This document shows, piece after piece, positions 56,993-64,000 of a stretch of 64,000 bases of DNA. Source of the stretch: Gordonia sp. SL306 (GTDB taxonomy: Bacteria; Actinomycetota; Actinomycetes; Mycobacteriales; Mycobacteriaceae); assembly GCF_026625785.1 (NCBI RefSeq), contig NZ_CP113063.1, positions 4,712,001 through 4,776,000 on the forward strand, written 5' to 3'. Numbering within the stretch: the first letter of the stretch is position 1; each line of letters starts with the position of its first letter. The notes beneath the pieces are model-generated. The model had not been told where the DNA came from and ran no database searches. It saw only the letters and a program-made list of their open reading frames with translations. The translations under genes and the position numbers were made by a program.

Positions 56993-57454
56993 TCAGCGGG
57001 AACCGCGTTCCGAATCGCCCTCGGCCTGTTCGCGCCCAGTGTCAGTGGTCGAGTCGACGACGCGGGATTCGGGGCCTGCGGCCGGGCCGCCCAGCGACAT
57101 CGGTCCGACGACGGAATGATCGGCGCCGTACTTGTATTGCGGTGCCTCGCCACGCTTACGCGGCGGGCGGTCGTTGGCGATCAGGACCGCGACCCACGGG
57201 ATGGGTATCGAGATCGCGACGATGGCGAGTGCGAGCAGCCCGTTGTGCGTCGAGCTGTAGACGATCCCGGCGATCACCAGGGCGGGAACGCGAAAGGCCA
57301 TCAAGGTCAGGTACTTGCGCACCCGGGCGCGTTGCTGATCTTCGAGGGATTGCTGGGCATCGGTGATCAGGAAGGCGTCGCGGTCGTCGCGATGGGGTAC
57401 TCGGGCACCATCTGTACCGGTGCCCCCTCGTGCCCCAGATCCGTCGCCAGCCAT
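56993..57454 (-). CDS. DUF3099 family membrane protein
   Basis: A 153-residue protein with a polar N-terminus (1-28), the DUF3099 signature DAFLITDAQQSLEDQQRARVRKYLTLMAFR (about 27-56, here shown only in part as LITDAQQS and RKYLTLMAFR), then two membrane helices (about 55-75 and 78-95) and a polar tail. Function unknown. It is conserved near sigB in relatives. The N-terminal start at 57454 is the only in-frame ATG before the conserved part. Confidence 0.85.
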   Translation of the reverse strand: MAGDGSGARGGTGTDGARVPHRDDRDAFLITDAQQSLEDQQRARVRKYLTLMAFRVPALVIAGIVYSSTHNGLLALAIVAISIPIPWVAVLIANDRPPRKRGEAPQYKYGADHSVVGPMSLGGPAAGPESRVVDSTTDTGREQAEGDSERGSR

Positions 57455-57608
57455 GGTTCCACTGTCCCACTTTCGGGTGGGGATTGCACCGGCGGGATCC
57501 CGGCGCCCGGATCCACCGCGGGGGTGCCTCCGACGATCGATCGGAGCGCGACGGCAGGTGATCGACGCGGCTGGCCGCGGACACCGGCTTTGTCGCACAA
57601 TGGAGCCC

Positions 57609-57878
57609 ATGGGAACGCAGACGATTGAGCGGCCGGACCTCGACGAACGGACCGACGTCGACGAACGGCCGGATGCCGACGCCACCGACAGGGGCGACGA
57701 CGATCGGCCAAAATTCTTTCACTATGTGAAGAAGAACAAGATCGCCGAGAGCGCCGTGATGGGGAATCATGTGGTCGCGCTGTGCGGCGAGACCTTCCCG
57801 GTCACACGCTCGGCCAAGCCCGGGTCACCGGTGTGCCCGAAGTGCAAGAAGATCTACGAGCGGATGAAGAAGAGCTGA
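57609..57878 (+). CDS. DUF3039 zinc-ribbon protein
   Basis: An 89-residue protein. MGTQTIER begins it, as in mycobacterial homologues; KFFHYVKKNKIAESAVMGNH follows near 33-52, and a zinc ribbon is formed by ALCGETF and PVCPKCKKIYE near 55-82. A Cys-poor first knuckle (one Cys) means zinc binding is likely but not certain. CACAAT (57596-57601) lies 7 nt before the ATG as a weak leaderless -10. Function unknown; a nucleic-acid or assembly role would fit a small zinc ribbon. Confidence 0.87.
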   Translation: MGTQTIERPDLDERTDVDERPDADATDRGDDDRPKFFHYVKKNKIAESAVMGNHVVALCGETFPVTRSAKPGSPVCPKCKKIYERMKKS

Positions 57879-57891
57879 GCGTCGCGGTCGC

Positions 57892-59301
57892 TCACGCGAC
57901 CGGACCGTCGTCGGGCGGACGTGCGCGGGTGGGTCGTGCACGTATCGGCTGATCGTGCCCGCTGCCGGGATCGCCGGAGGACCGGCCACGCCGGATCGGT
58001 CCGGAGGACAGGCGGTCGGGCAGTGTCTTGAGCTGACCGGTGATGTCGGAGGTCTGCGACGACACCCAGTCGCGCACCTGGGTAGACGCGGCAGGCTTTG
58101 CGGGCCACAGCGACTGGACCGCGGCGTTGAACTCGGCACCGACGACGATCGCGAATCCCAGGAAGAACGTGAACAGCAGGAACGCGATCGGGGTCGCCAG
58201 CGCGCCGTAGGTGTAGCCCGCCCGGGTGATCGCGGTCAGGTAGATGCGCAGGATGTAGCTCGCGATCCAGAAGAACACGCCGGCCACCACGGCGCCGCCG
58301 ACCAGGCGATGCCAGGGCAGCGGATTGGGCAGCGCCAGGTGGTAGAGCGTGGTGAGCACGATCAGCATCAGCGCCGCGACGAACGGGAAGTAGCCGTAGT
58401 CGATCAGATGGGTGACGATCGGATCCCAGGATTCGGGCACGATCTCGTGCAGATAGTTCGGACCGAGCGCGACCAGTGGCAGCAGGAACACCGCGATGAT
58501 CAGGAACCCCACGTAGAGGAACAAGGCGAAGAAGCGCTGCCACACGGGGTTTCGTACCTGGTGCTGGTCGTGGGCTCGCACGATCGACGCGACGAAGCAG
58601 GAGACCGCCGACGAGCCGGCCCACAGGGAGATGATGAAGCCCGCCGAGATCACCACGACCTTCCCGCGCCCGAGGACGTTGTCGACGGTGGGTTTGATGA
58701 TGTCGCTGACGACGTTGTCGGAGAAGGTGCGGTTGGCGAACGCGATGATGCGCTCGTAGATCACCTCGACGGTGTCGGGGCCGAACCATCCGGCGATGTA
58801 GCCGACGCTCCCGAGGATCCCGAGTACCAGCGGTGGCAGCGAGAGGGCCTGCCAGAAGGCGGCCTGGGCGGCCCAACCGACGATGCCGTCGTCCCAGGAC
58901 TTCTTGATGGTCCGCCACACCAACCGGTGCAGATTGGGCAGCACCGGCGGGCCGGGCGGGTGCGGGAGCTCGACGGCCGGGTCATCGTGGCCGGCCGGCT
59001 CCGGCCCATCGGTGCGCCGGGGTGCACCGCTCTGTCCGGCGTCGAGTGGCTCCGCGTCGAGTGGACGTTCGGGGGTCCGTCGTGGTGGAGGCCCGGAATC
59101 CCGACGCGGCGGCCGGGCCGACTGGGGGACGGTGGGCGGCGCGGGGCCGACGATCGGGGTGGTCGGCGAGGTGGCGTCGGGGGGACGGCCCGCATCGCCC
59201 CGGTTCCGCGCATAGCGCCCAGCCGCCGACGACGTGCTGTCCTCGGTGATCGGTACGGGGTTCCGATTGCGACTGTTTATGGCTCCAGCATCCCTGATCA
59301 C
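57892..59301 (-). CDS. YihY/BrkB family membrane protein
   Basis: A 469-residue protein with six predicted membrane helices at about 170-430. WAAQAAFWQALSLPPLVLGILG is the family's first helix and GAEFNAAVQSLWP closes the core. The first 150 residues are Pro/Arg/Ser-rich and disordered-looking; the last 60 are Arg/Gly/Pro-rich. YihY proteins are of unsettled function (envelope or virulence factors; the RNase BN name is mistaken). No clean start is visible: the GTG at 59301 gives the longest sensible frame, but a start much nearer the first helix is possible. Confidence 0.85.
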   Translation of the reverse strand: MIRDAGAINSRNRNPVPITEDSTSSAAGRYARNRGDAGRPPDATSPTTPIVGPAPPTVPQSARPPRRDSGPPPRRTPERPLDAEPLDAGQSGAPRRTDGPEPAGHDDPAVELPHPPGPPVLPNLHRLVWRTIKKSWDDGIVGWAAQAAFWQALSLPPLVLGILGSVGYIAGWFGPDTVEVIYERIIAFANRTFSDNVVSDIIKPTVDNVLGRGKVVVISAGFIISLWAGSSAVSCFVASIVRAHDQHQVRNPVWQRFFALFLYVGFLIIAVFLLPLVALGPNYLHEIVPESWDPIVTHLIDYGYFPFVAALMLIVLTTLYHLALPNPLPWHRLVGGAVVAGVFFWIASYILRIYLTAITRAGYTYGALATPIAFLLFTFFLGFAIVVGAEFNAAVQSLWPAKPAASTQVRDWVSSQTSDITGQLKTLPDRLSSGPIRRGRSSGDPGSGHDQPIRARPTRARPPDDGPVA

Positions 59302-59431
59302 GTACCGAAGCGGGTGACCCGGTCCCGGCGTGGTGTGTGGTCTGTCGGATCCGTCACCCGACGGCCGCGACGATCTGTGCGACACCCGCGGCCGAGTGCG
59401 CGTCGCCCGAGCCGTCGTCGGTGACCCCCGG

Positions 59432-59437
59432 TAGCAT
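59432..59437 (+). promoter_or_regulatory. Possible -10 element for the DEAD-box helicase gene
   Basis: TAGCAT predicts a start near 59445 and a leader of ~130 nt. No ORF of the helicase frame begins there except a GTG at 59455. Confidence 0.4.
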
Positions 59438-59577
59438 GGCCCGCGTCCCCTTGAGTGTGCGGATGGATCAGGAGCCGAGCGACCGGGCCGGCCGAAGATC
59501 GCGTGCACGAGGGGATGTTTCATGCCCCCGGAACGTGGTGTCCGGCCCCGATGACAGGTGTCAGGAGCAGTGCAGGA

Positions 59578-61320
59578 GTGACTTCAGCAGCCCACGACGA
59601 CCCGCCCGCCGACGAGGTGCCAGTCCCGGCAGACCCGGCGCTGCGCGCCTGGCAGCGGCGCGCACTGACGAAGTACCTGACACGCCGTCCGCAGGACTTT
59701 CTCGCGGTTGCCACACCCGGCGCAGGCAAGACGACCTTCGGGCTCCGGGTGGCGCGCGAACTGCTCGACGACCGTACGGTCGACCAGATCGCCGTCGTCG
59801 CGCCGACGGAACATCTCAAGCACCAGTGGGCCGAGGCGGCCGCCCGGGTGGGAATCGCCCTGGACTCGCGGTTCAGCAACTCGACCGGCCAGACCAGTTC
59901 GGATTACCACGGGGTCGTTCTCACCTATGCGCAGGTCGCGGCCCATCCGACTCGCCATCGTGTGCGGACCGAGAACCGGCGGACCCTGGTGATCCTGGAC
60001 GAGATCCACCACGGCGGTGACGCCAAATCGTGGGGCGACGCGATCCGCGAGGCATTCTCCGATGCGACACGGCGTCTGGCATTGACCGGAACGCCGTTCC
60101 GCTCAGACGACTCGCCTATCCCGTTCGTCACCTACGAACCCGAAGCGGGCGGGGTGTTGCGATCGAAGGCCGACCACACCTACGGCTATGCCGACGCGCT
60201 CGCCGACGGAGTGGTCCGTCCGGTGGTCTTCCTCGCCTACAGCGGACAGGCCAGCTGGCGAACCAGCGCAGGCGAGGAGTTCACGGCGCGCCTGGGCGAG
60301 CCGCTGTCCCAGGAGCACACCGCGCGGGCCTGGCGGACCGCCCTCGACCCACACGGCGATTGGATTCCCGCTGTCCTCGAGGGCGCGCACACGCGCCTGC
60401 GCCAACTGCGTGCCGGCGGTATCCCCGATGCGGGTGGCCTGGTCATCGCCACGGATCAGACGACCGCCCGTGACTACGCCGAGCTGCTCACGGCGATCAC
60501 CGGGAAGCGGCCGACCATCGTGCTCTCCGACGATCCCAAGTCGTCGTCGCGCATCGCCGAGTTCTCGGCATCGGACGACGAGTGGATGGTCGCGGTGCGC
60601 ATGGTGTCCGAAGGCGTCGACGTGCCGCGTCTCGCGGTCGGTGTCTACGCCACCAGCGCCTCGACACCGCTGTATTTCGCACAGGCGATCGGTCGCTTCG
60701 TGCGTTCGCGGCGACCGGGGGAGACCGCCAGTGTCTTCCTGCCGTCGGTGCCGGTACTCCTGGGCCTCGCGAGCGAGATGGAGGCCCAGCGCGACCATGT
60801 GCTGGGCAAACCACACCGCGAGAGTGACGGTCTCGACGACGCGCTGCTGATCGATGCGAACAAGCAGAAGGACGAGCCCGGCGAGGACGAGAAGGCGTTC
60901 GAGTCGCTCCACGCCGACGCCGAACTCGATCAGGTGATCTTCGACGGTGCGTCGTTCGGCACGGCGACCTTCGCGGGCAGCGACGAGGAATCCGATTACC
61001 TGGGGCTCCCGGGCCTGCTCGACGCCGATCAGGTCCGTGCGCTGCTCCGTAAGCGGCAGGCCGAGCAAGTGTCTGATCGGACGGCCGCGGCAGCCGTGGA
61101 CTCACCTGCACCCACGCCGACCCCCCGTCCCGCGGGGGAGAACCTGCACGCGTTGCGCAAGGAGCTCAACGGGCTGGTCGCGATGCACCACCACCGGACG
61201 GGCAAGCCGCACGGGATGGTGCACAACGAGCTGCGTACCCGACTCGGCGGGCCCCCGACGGCCATGGCCAGTGCCGATCAGCTGCGTGAACGGATAGCTG
61301 CGCTGCGCGAGTGGCGCTGA
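59578..61320 (+). CDS. DEAD/DEAH-box helicase, Rad25/UvrB-like domain
   Basis: A 580-residue superfamily-2 helicase. Walker A ATPGAGKTTF lies near residue 45, DEIH near 140, TGTPFRSDD near 165, and the helicase C-terminal EGVDVPRLAVGVYATSAST...QAIGRFVRSRR near 345-385. The C-terminal part (450-580) is acidic then rich in Pro/Ala and ends in a helical segment with MHHHRTGKPHGMVHNELR, which may be a nucleic-acid contact. Substrate unknown. GTG at 59578 follows AGGAG by 10 nt; an in-frame ATG at 59551 is the alternative. A strong terminator follows. Confidence 0.85.
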   Translation: MTSAAHDDPPADEVPVPADPALRAWQRRALTKYLTRRPQDFLAVATPGAGKTTFGLRVARELLDDRTVDQIAVVAPTEHLKHQWAEAAARVGIALDSRFSNSTGQTSSDYHGVVLTYAQVAAHPTRHRVRTENRRTLVILDEIHHGGDAKSWGDAIREAFSDATRRLALTGTPFRSDDSPIPFVTYEPEAGGVLRSKADHTYGYADALADGVVRPVVFLAYSGQASWRTSAGEEFTARLGEPLSQEHTARAWRTALDPHGDWIPAVLEGAHTRLRQLRAGGIPDAGGLVIATDQTTARDYAELLTAITGKRPTIVLSDDPKSSSRIAEFSASDDEWMVAVRMVSEGVDVPRLAVGVYATSASTPLYFAQAIGRFVRSRRPGETASVFLPSVPVLLGLASEMEAQRDHVLGKPHRESDGLDDALLIDANKQKDEPGEDEKAFESLHADAELDQVIFDGASFGTATFAGSDEESDYLGLPGLLDADQVRALLRKRQAEQVSDRTAAAAVDSPAPTPTPRPAGENLHALRKELNGLVAMHHHRTGKPHGMVHNELRTRLGGPPTAMASADQLRERIAALREWR

Positions 61321-61343
61321 CACGTCACCGTCGGACACGGATA

Positions 61344-61381
61344 CGACAAGACCCGGCCGGAAACCCGGCCGGGTCTTGTCG
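61344..61381. terminator. Bidirectional terminator between helicase and DUF7455 genes
   Basis: Seventeen-base perfectly matched arms (61344-61360 and 61365-61381) with a four-base loop lie in a convergent gap. Confidence 0.85.
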
Positions 61382-61396
61382 GTTTGCTCGTGTCGA

Positions 61397-61603
61397 TCAG
61401 ACCAATTCGCTCGCGGACTCCACGACCGTGGCGGACAGCTCGACGAGCTTCGCCTCGTGCTCGTTGAAGTGATGACGGCAGAAGAGAAGCTCTCCGCCCG
61501 CAGGCAGTACCGCCCGAACCTTGGCGGCTGCGCCGCAGCGGTCACAGCGGTCGGCAGCAGTGAGCGGCATGGAGATCGGGGATGTGGTGGCGGTGTCTGA
61601 CAT
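61397..61603 (-). CDS. DUF7455-type small zinc-binding protein
   Basis: A 68-residue protein with CDRCGAAAKVRAVLPAGGELLFCRHHFNEHE-type residues (in parts: CDRCGAA near 22-28, FCRHHFNEHE near 44-53). Two CxxC/CxxH pairs suggest one bound zinc. Very common in actinobacteria near sigA/sigB genes; role unknown. GGAGGA precedes the ATG closely. The 257-nt gap to the TSUP stop upstream holds a spaced inverted repeat GTAACAC/GTGTTAC of uncertain meaning. Confidence 0.85.
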   Translation of the reverse strand: MSDTATTSPISMPLTAADRCDRCGAAAKVRAVLPAGGELLFCRHHFNEHEAKLVELSATVVESASELV

Positions 61604-61860
61604 GTTTCCTCCGTCCCGGTCCGGCGGGTCCGTCCGAGGCCGGTCGCCTTTCCCTTCGTGAGCCGACACATCGGTCTGATGCGTCGCCCTCACCTTCTCA
61701 GACGTTTGGGGGTTTCGTATTGTTCCGAGAGCCCGCGCGGGTGTGTCGTCACTCACCCGTAACACAGCGATCTGCTCTGGCAACAAGGCCGCGATCGGGT
61801 GTTACACGTGGTGCGACCCCGATCACACTCCGGGCAGCACTCACGCCTCGCGGCCGACGC

Positions 61861-62820
61861 TCAGCCCGCGGGTGACACGGACTCGACTCCGGCCGGTGTC
61901 ACCTCGACCTCACGTTCTTCGCGCGCCCGGCTGATCGCGTCCGAGGACTCGTTCTCGCGGTCGCGCAGGTACTCGCGCAGCGAATAGGCGAACGCGGCAG
62001 CCCAGACGGCGACGACGACCACGTAAATGGCCGTCTGTGCTGCGGACGGGACGTCGACGAGGTCGCTGCGCAGCAACGAGCGGGTGTTGGTGAGAACGAT
62101 CAGGCCGCCGACCGACGCGCCGAGCAACCGCGGCGGGATGTGGCGCACCAGCCAGGCCGCGATGGGAGCGGCGATGACGCCGCCGACCAGGATCGCACCG
62201 ACCCACGCGAAATTGATGCCCTGCGATCCGAGGCTGAACAGGAAGCCCAGGCTCGCGGCGACCGCGATGATGAACTCGCTGGTGTCGATCGAACCGATGA
62301 CCTTGCGCGGCTCGAGTCGGCCACTGGCGAGGATCGCCGGCGTGCCGACCGGCCCCCAACCGCCGCCTCCGGTGGCGTCGACGAATCCGGCGATGAGGCC
62401 GAGAGGGGAGAGGAAGCGTTTGCGCAGCGGCTTGCCGAGGTGATGGCGGGGGATGCCCTGCAGGGTGAAGCGGGCCAGGATGTAGATGCCCAGGAGCAAC
62501 AGGATGATCGCCATCAGCGGTGCGGCGGCTTCGGTCGACAGTTTCGACAGCACTGTCGCCCCCAGGAAGGCGCCGATGGCTCCGGGGATCGCGATCCGTC
62601 GGACCACCTTCCAGTCGACGTTGCCGAAGCGCCAGTGGGAGATCCCGGACACCAGAGTGGTCCCGATCTCGGCGAGGTGGACGGTGGCCGACGCCGCGGC
62701 CGGATTGGTGCCGACGGCGAGGAGCAGCGTGGTGGTGGTGACGCCGTAGGCCATACCGAGGCTGCCGTCGACGAGTTGTGCGGCGAGGCCCACGAGGCCG
62801 ATCAGAACGATGGTTCGCAT
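61861..62820 (-). CDS. Sulfite exporter TauE/SafE (TSUP) family permease
   Basis: A 319-residue membrane protein with about eight helices. The TSUP start IGLVGLAAQLVDGSLGMAYGVTTTTLLL and the internal GLIAGFVDATGGGGWGPVGTPAIL segment repeat the two-fold GxxxGxGGGG-type motif of the family. Members move sulfite, sulfonates, sulfate or related anions. A leader peptide of the sulfur-metabolism type lies upstream, supporting a sulfur compound as substrate. The ribosome site is weak, which suits attenuation control. Confidence 0.9.
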   Translation of the reverse strand: MRTIVLIGLVGLAAQLVDGSLGMAYGVTTTTLLLAVGTNPAAASATVHLAEIGTTLVSGISHWRFGNVDWKVVRRIAIPGAIGAFLGATVLSKLSTEAAAPLMAIILLLLGIYILARFTLQGIPRHHLGKPLRKRFLSPLGLIAGFVDATGGGGWGPVGTPAILASGRLEPRKVIGSIDTSEFIIAVAASLGFLFSLGSQGINFAWVGAILVGGVIAAPIAAWLVRHIPPRLLGASVGGLIVLTNTRSLLRSDLVDVPSAAQTAIYVVVVAVWAAAFAYSLREYLRDRENESSDAISRAREEREVEVTPAGVESVSPAG

Positions 62821-62884
62821 GGTGGTCGGGATCTTTCAGGTCAGGTGACGGTGACTGAGCAGAAGTCGACCGGACACGGACCGT

Positions 62885-62899
62885 GCCACCAGCGGTGGC
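62885..62899 (-). promoter_or_regulatory. Possible attenuator hairpin between the leader ORF and the TSUP gene
   Basis: GCCACC and GGTGGC form a six-base stem with a three-base loop; a CACGG/CGTG pair overlaps it and could form an alternative. It lies 50-65 nt after the leader ORF stop. No other gene lies between 62821 and 63140 apart from the leader ORF. Confidence 0.4.
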
Positions 62900-62949
62900 G
62901 GGTACGGGGGATCGTGACCGGGACTTCGCGGGTCGAGGCGCCGCGGGGA

Positions 62950-63030
62950 TCAGGTGATCGGGCCGCGACGCCGACGACACAACATCGACGCCACGCGCAG
63001 CAGGTCGACGGTCCGTCGGGTCACAAGCAT
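62950..63030 (-). CDS. Leaderless sulfur-type leader peptide upstream of the TSUP gene
   Basis: A 26-codon ORF running ATG (63030) to TGA (62950). Its middle reads RRTVDLLRVASMLCRRRR, which matches the RRHVDLxRVASxxC pattern of short leader peptides found before sulfur-assimilation genes in many actinobacteria. The single Cys codon sits about two thirds along, so ribosome stalling when cysteine is short could change folding of the 129-nt gap before the permease gene. The -10 TAGGAT (63038-63043) ends 7 nt before the ATG, so the message is leaderless. Not otherwise long enough to be a folded protein. Confidence 0.7.
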   Translation of the reverse strand: MLVTRRTVDLLRVASMLCRRRRGPIT

Positions 63031-63037
63031 GCGCAGA

Positions 63038-63043
63038 ATCCTA
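63038..63043 (-). promoter_or_regulatory. -10 element of the leader peptide-TSUP transcript
   Basis: On the minus strand TAGGAT ends 7 nt before the ATG at 63030. Confidence 0.65.
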
Positions 63044-63140
63044 GGACGTGCGGCCCCGAAAACGGACATTGCGCACCTCGTGGAAATCTCCGCGGGCGCA
63101 ACCTTGACAAATGGTCTACCCATGGGCGTTGCTGATCGGC

Positions 63141-63533
63141 ATGACCGGACCCGATGAATCACACGTCGCCGTCGACGACGACCGGCCGCGACTCCTCGTG
63201 CATCTGTGCACACGCGACGAATGGGACACCGCGCGGCACACCGGCCACCGTGAGCCGCCATCGCTCACCGATGCCGGGTTCGTCCACTTGTCCGATCCCG
63301 GACAGGTACACCTGCCGGCGAACCGACTGTTCGGGGGGCGCGACGACCTCGTGCTGCTCGTCGTCGACAGCACCCGGCTGGACGCACCCGTCGTGTGGGA
63401 ACCCGGGATGCCGGACGATCCCGAGGGTATGCGTTTTCCACATCTCTACGGCGCACTGCCCGCCCACGCGGTGGTCGAGGTGCGCACCTACCGTCCGGAC
63501 GGTGCCGGTACGTTTCTGCCGCCGTCGATCTGA
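63141..63533 (+). CDS. DUF952 family protein
   Basis: A 130-residue protein with the DUF952 pattern: LLVHLCTRDEWDTA near residues 14-30, DAGFVHLSDPGQV near 40-53, DLVLLVVDSTRL near 65, and FPHLYGALPAHAVVEV near 98-113. DUF952 resembles a glutathione-S-transferase-like or ADP-ribose-binding-like small fold, but no activity is assigned. The ATG at 63141 is the best start; TTGACA at 63104-63109 may be its -35. The stop codon is the loop of a 20-bp hairpin. Confidence 0.82.
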   Translation: MTGPDESHVAVDDDRPRLLVHLCTRDEWDTARHTGHREPPSLTDAGFVHLSDPGQVHLPANRLFGGRDDLVLLVVDSTRLDAPVVWEPGMPDDPEGMRFPHLYGALPAHAVVEVRTYRPDGAGTFLPPSI

Positions 63534-63553
63534 GATCGACGGCGGCAGAAACG
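63511..63553. terminator. Perfect 20-bp hairpin with the DUF952 stop codon as its loop
   Basis: Arms 63511-63530 and 63534-63553 are exact reverse complements of 20 bases, starting CGTTTCTGCC. The three-base loop TGA (63531-63533) is the DUF952 stop codon. It lies between convergent DUF952 and sigA and is an obvious shared terminator. Confidence 0.9.
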
Positions 63554-63572
63554 CAGGTTGTGGTGGTCGGGC

Positions 63573-64000
63573 CTAGTCGAGATAGTCGCGCAGCACCTGC
63601 GAACGCGAGGGGTGCCGCAACTTCGACATCGTCTTAGACTCGATCTGACGGATGCGCTCGCGGGTGACGCCGTACACCTGCCCGATCTCGTCGAGGGTGC
63701 GCGGCTGACCGTCGGTCAGCCCGAAGCGCAGGCGTACCACGCCGGCCTCGCGTTCGGAGAGCGTCTCGAGCACCGACTGCAGCTGATCCTGCAGCAGGGT
63801 GAAGCTCACCGCGTCGACCGCGACGACGGCCTCGGAATCCTCGATGAAGTCGCCGAGTTGGCTGTCGCCCTCGTCGCCGATGGTCTGATCCAACGAGATC
63901 GGCTCACGCGCGTACTGCTGGATCTCCAGCACCTTCTCGGGCGTGATGTCCATCTCCTTGGCGAGCTCCTCGGGAGTGGGCTCGCGGCCCAGGTCCTGGA
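63573..64000 (-). CDS. sigA: Principal RNA polymerase sigma factor, C-terminal part
   Basis: The 3' ~142 codons of a gene entering from the right edge. The frame stays open past 63953 to the window end (…[18 protein letters not shown]), so the true start is outside. [27 protein letters not shown] is the end of region 3, and [25 protein letters not shown] then [31 protein letters not shown] (in parts) is region 4, with the -35-recognition helix. The ending LRDYLD is typical of actinobacterial SigA. It is the housekeeping partner of sigB 7 kb away. Confidence 0.96.
   Translation of the reverse strand, partial: QDLGREPTPEELAKEMDITPEKVLEIQQYAREPISLDQTIGDEGDSQLGDFIEDSEAVVAVDAVSFTLLQDQLQSVLETLSEREAGVVRLRFGLTDGQPRTLDEIGQVYGVTRERIRQIESKTMSKLRHPSRSQVLRDYLD

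Noticed and set aside
61741-61812. Small RNA or riboswitch at the GTAACAC/GTGTTAC inverted repeat
   Set aside because: The arms are only seven bases and 40 or more apart; no promoter or known motif supports an RNA.

Overview
The window is a high-GC, gene-dense chromosomal segment of a mycolic-acid-type actinobacterium. Gene order and protein sequences follow the thyX-dapA-rnj-ftsK-pgsA-clgR-pspA-recA-recX-miaB-miaA-dapF-hflX-lexA-nrdR-ideR-sigB-sigA block known from Mycobacterium and relatives. An intact oxyR, a gluABCD transporter beside recX and a fructose PTS make Gordonia or a close relative the best guess (inference). I see no tRNA or rRNA gene, insertion sequence, prophage or CRISPR array. 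This is mostly a core region.

Layout. 1-3.1 kb: 5' end of a Tat-exported PhoD-type phosphatase, a DUF427 protein, thyX, dapA. 3.1-9.3 kb: RNase J with a repeat-bearing N-terminal tail, a TIGR03085 protein, ftsK, a YjbR-like protein. 9.3-15.4 kb: a TerC family transporter behind a yybP-ykoY (manganese) riboswitch, a YciI-like protein, argA, pgsA preceded by a coupled 18-codon leaderless ORF, the clgR-pspA envelope-stress pair, a glycosyltransferase and DUF3046. 15.4-17.2 kb: recA-recX with LexA and PafBC-type sites. 17.2-20.7 kb: gluABCD amino-acid ABC transporter (minus). 20.7-28.8 kb: miaB, membrane protein, DUF349 protein, miaA, dapF, hflX. 29-35.2 kb: a complete fructose phosphotransferase system (HPr, FruA, FruK, FruR, with divergent EI). 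35.2-37.3 kb: lexA, a divergent LysM membrane protein, nrdR. 37.3-42.6 kb: hrpA and an aminotransferase. 42.6-45.5 kb: ahpC-ahpD with divergent oxyR, a 21-bp repeat array, and a deazaflavin-type nitroreductase. 45.5-50.8 kb: helicase, PAC2 protein, lipoprotein, DUF4192. 50.8-57 kb: ideR, the acuC-pat protein-acetylation pair, sigB. 57-64 kb: small conserved proteins, a YihY membrane protein, a second helicase, DUF7455, a TSUP exporter with a sulfur-type leader peptide, DUF952, and the 3' part of sigA.

Regulation is the richest theme. At least eleven genes or small ORFs have a TANNNT -10 hexamer ending 6 or 7 nt before the first base of the start codon, the signature of leaderless transcription. 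clgR and sigB share an ECF-sigma promoter of identical geometry (GGAAC-N17-CGTT), tying envelope stress to the general stress sigma factor. recA and the lexA/LysM pair carry SOS boxes and RecA-NDp-like promoters. Two short leaderless ORFs (before pgsA and before the TSUP gene) look like cis-acting leader peptides. Convergent gene pairs are separated by unusually long perfect hairpins.

No wholly unknown multi-gene system is evident. The best novelty candidates are the two leader ORFs, the 21-bp repeat array behind oxyR, the inverted repeat cluster between hflX and ptsH, and the DUF952 stop codon that sits exactly in a hairpin loop.
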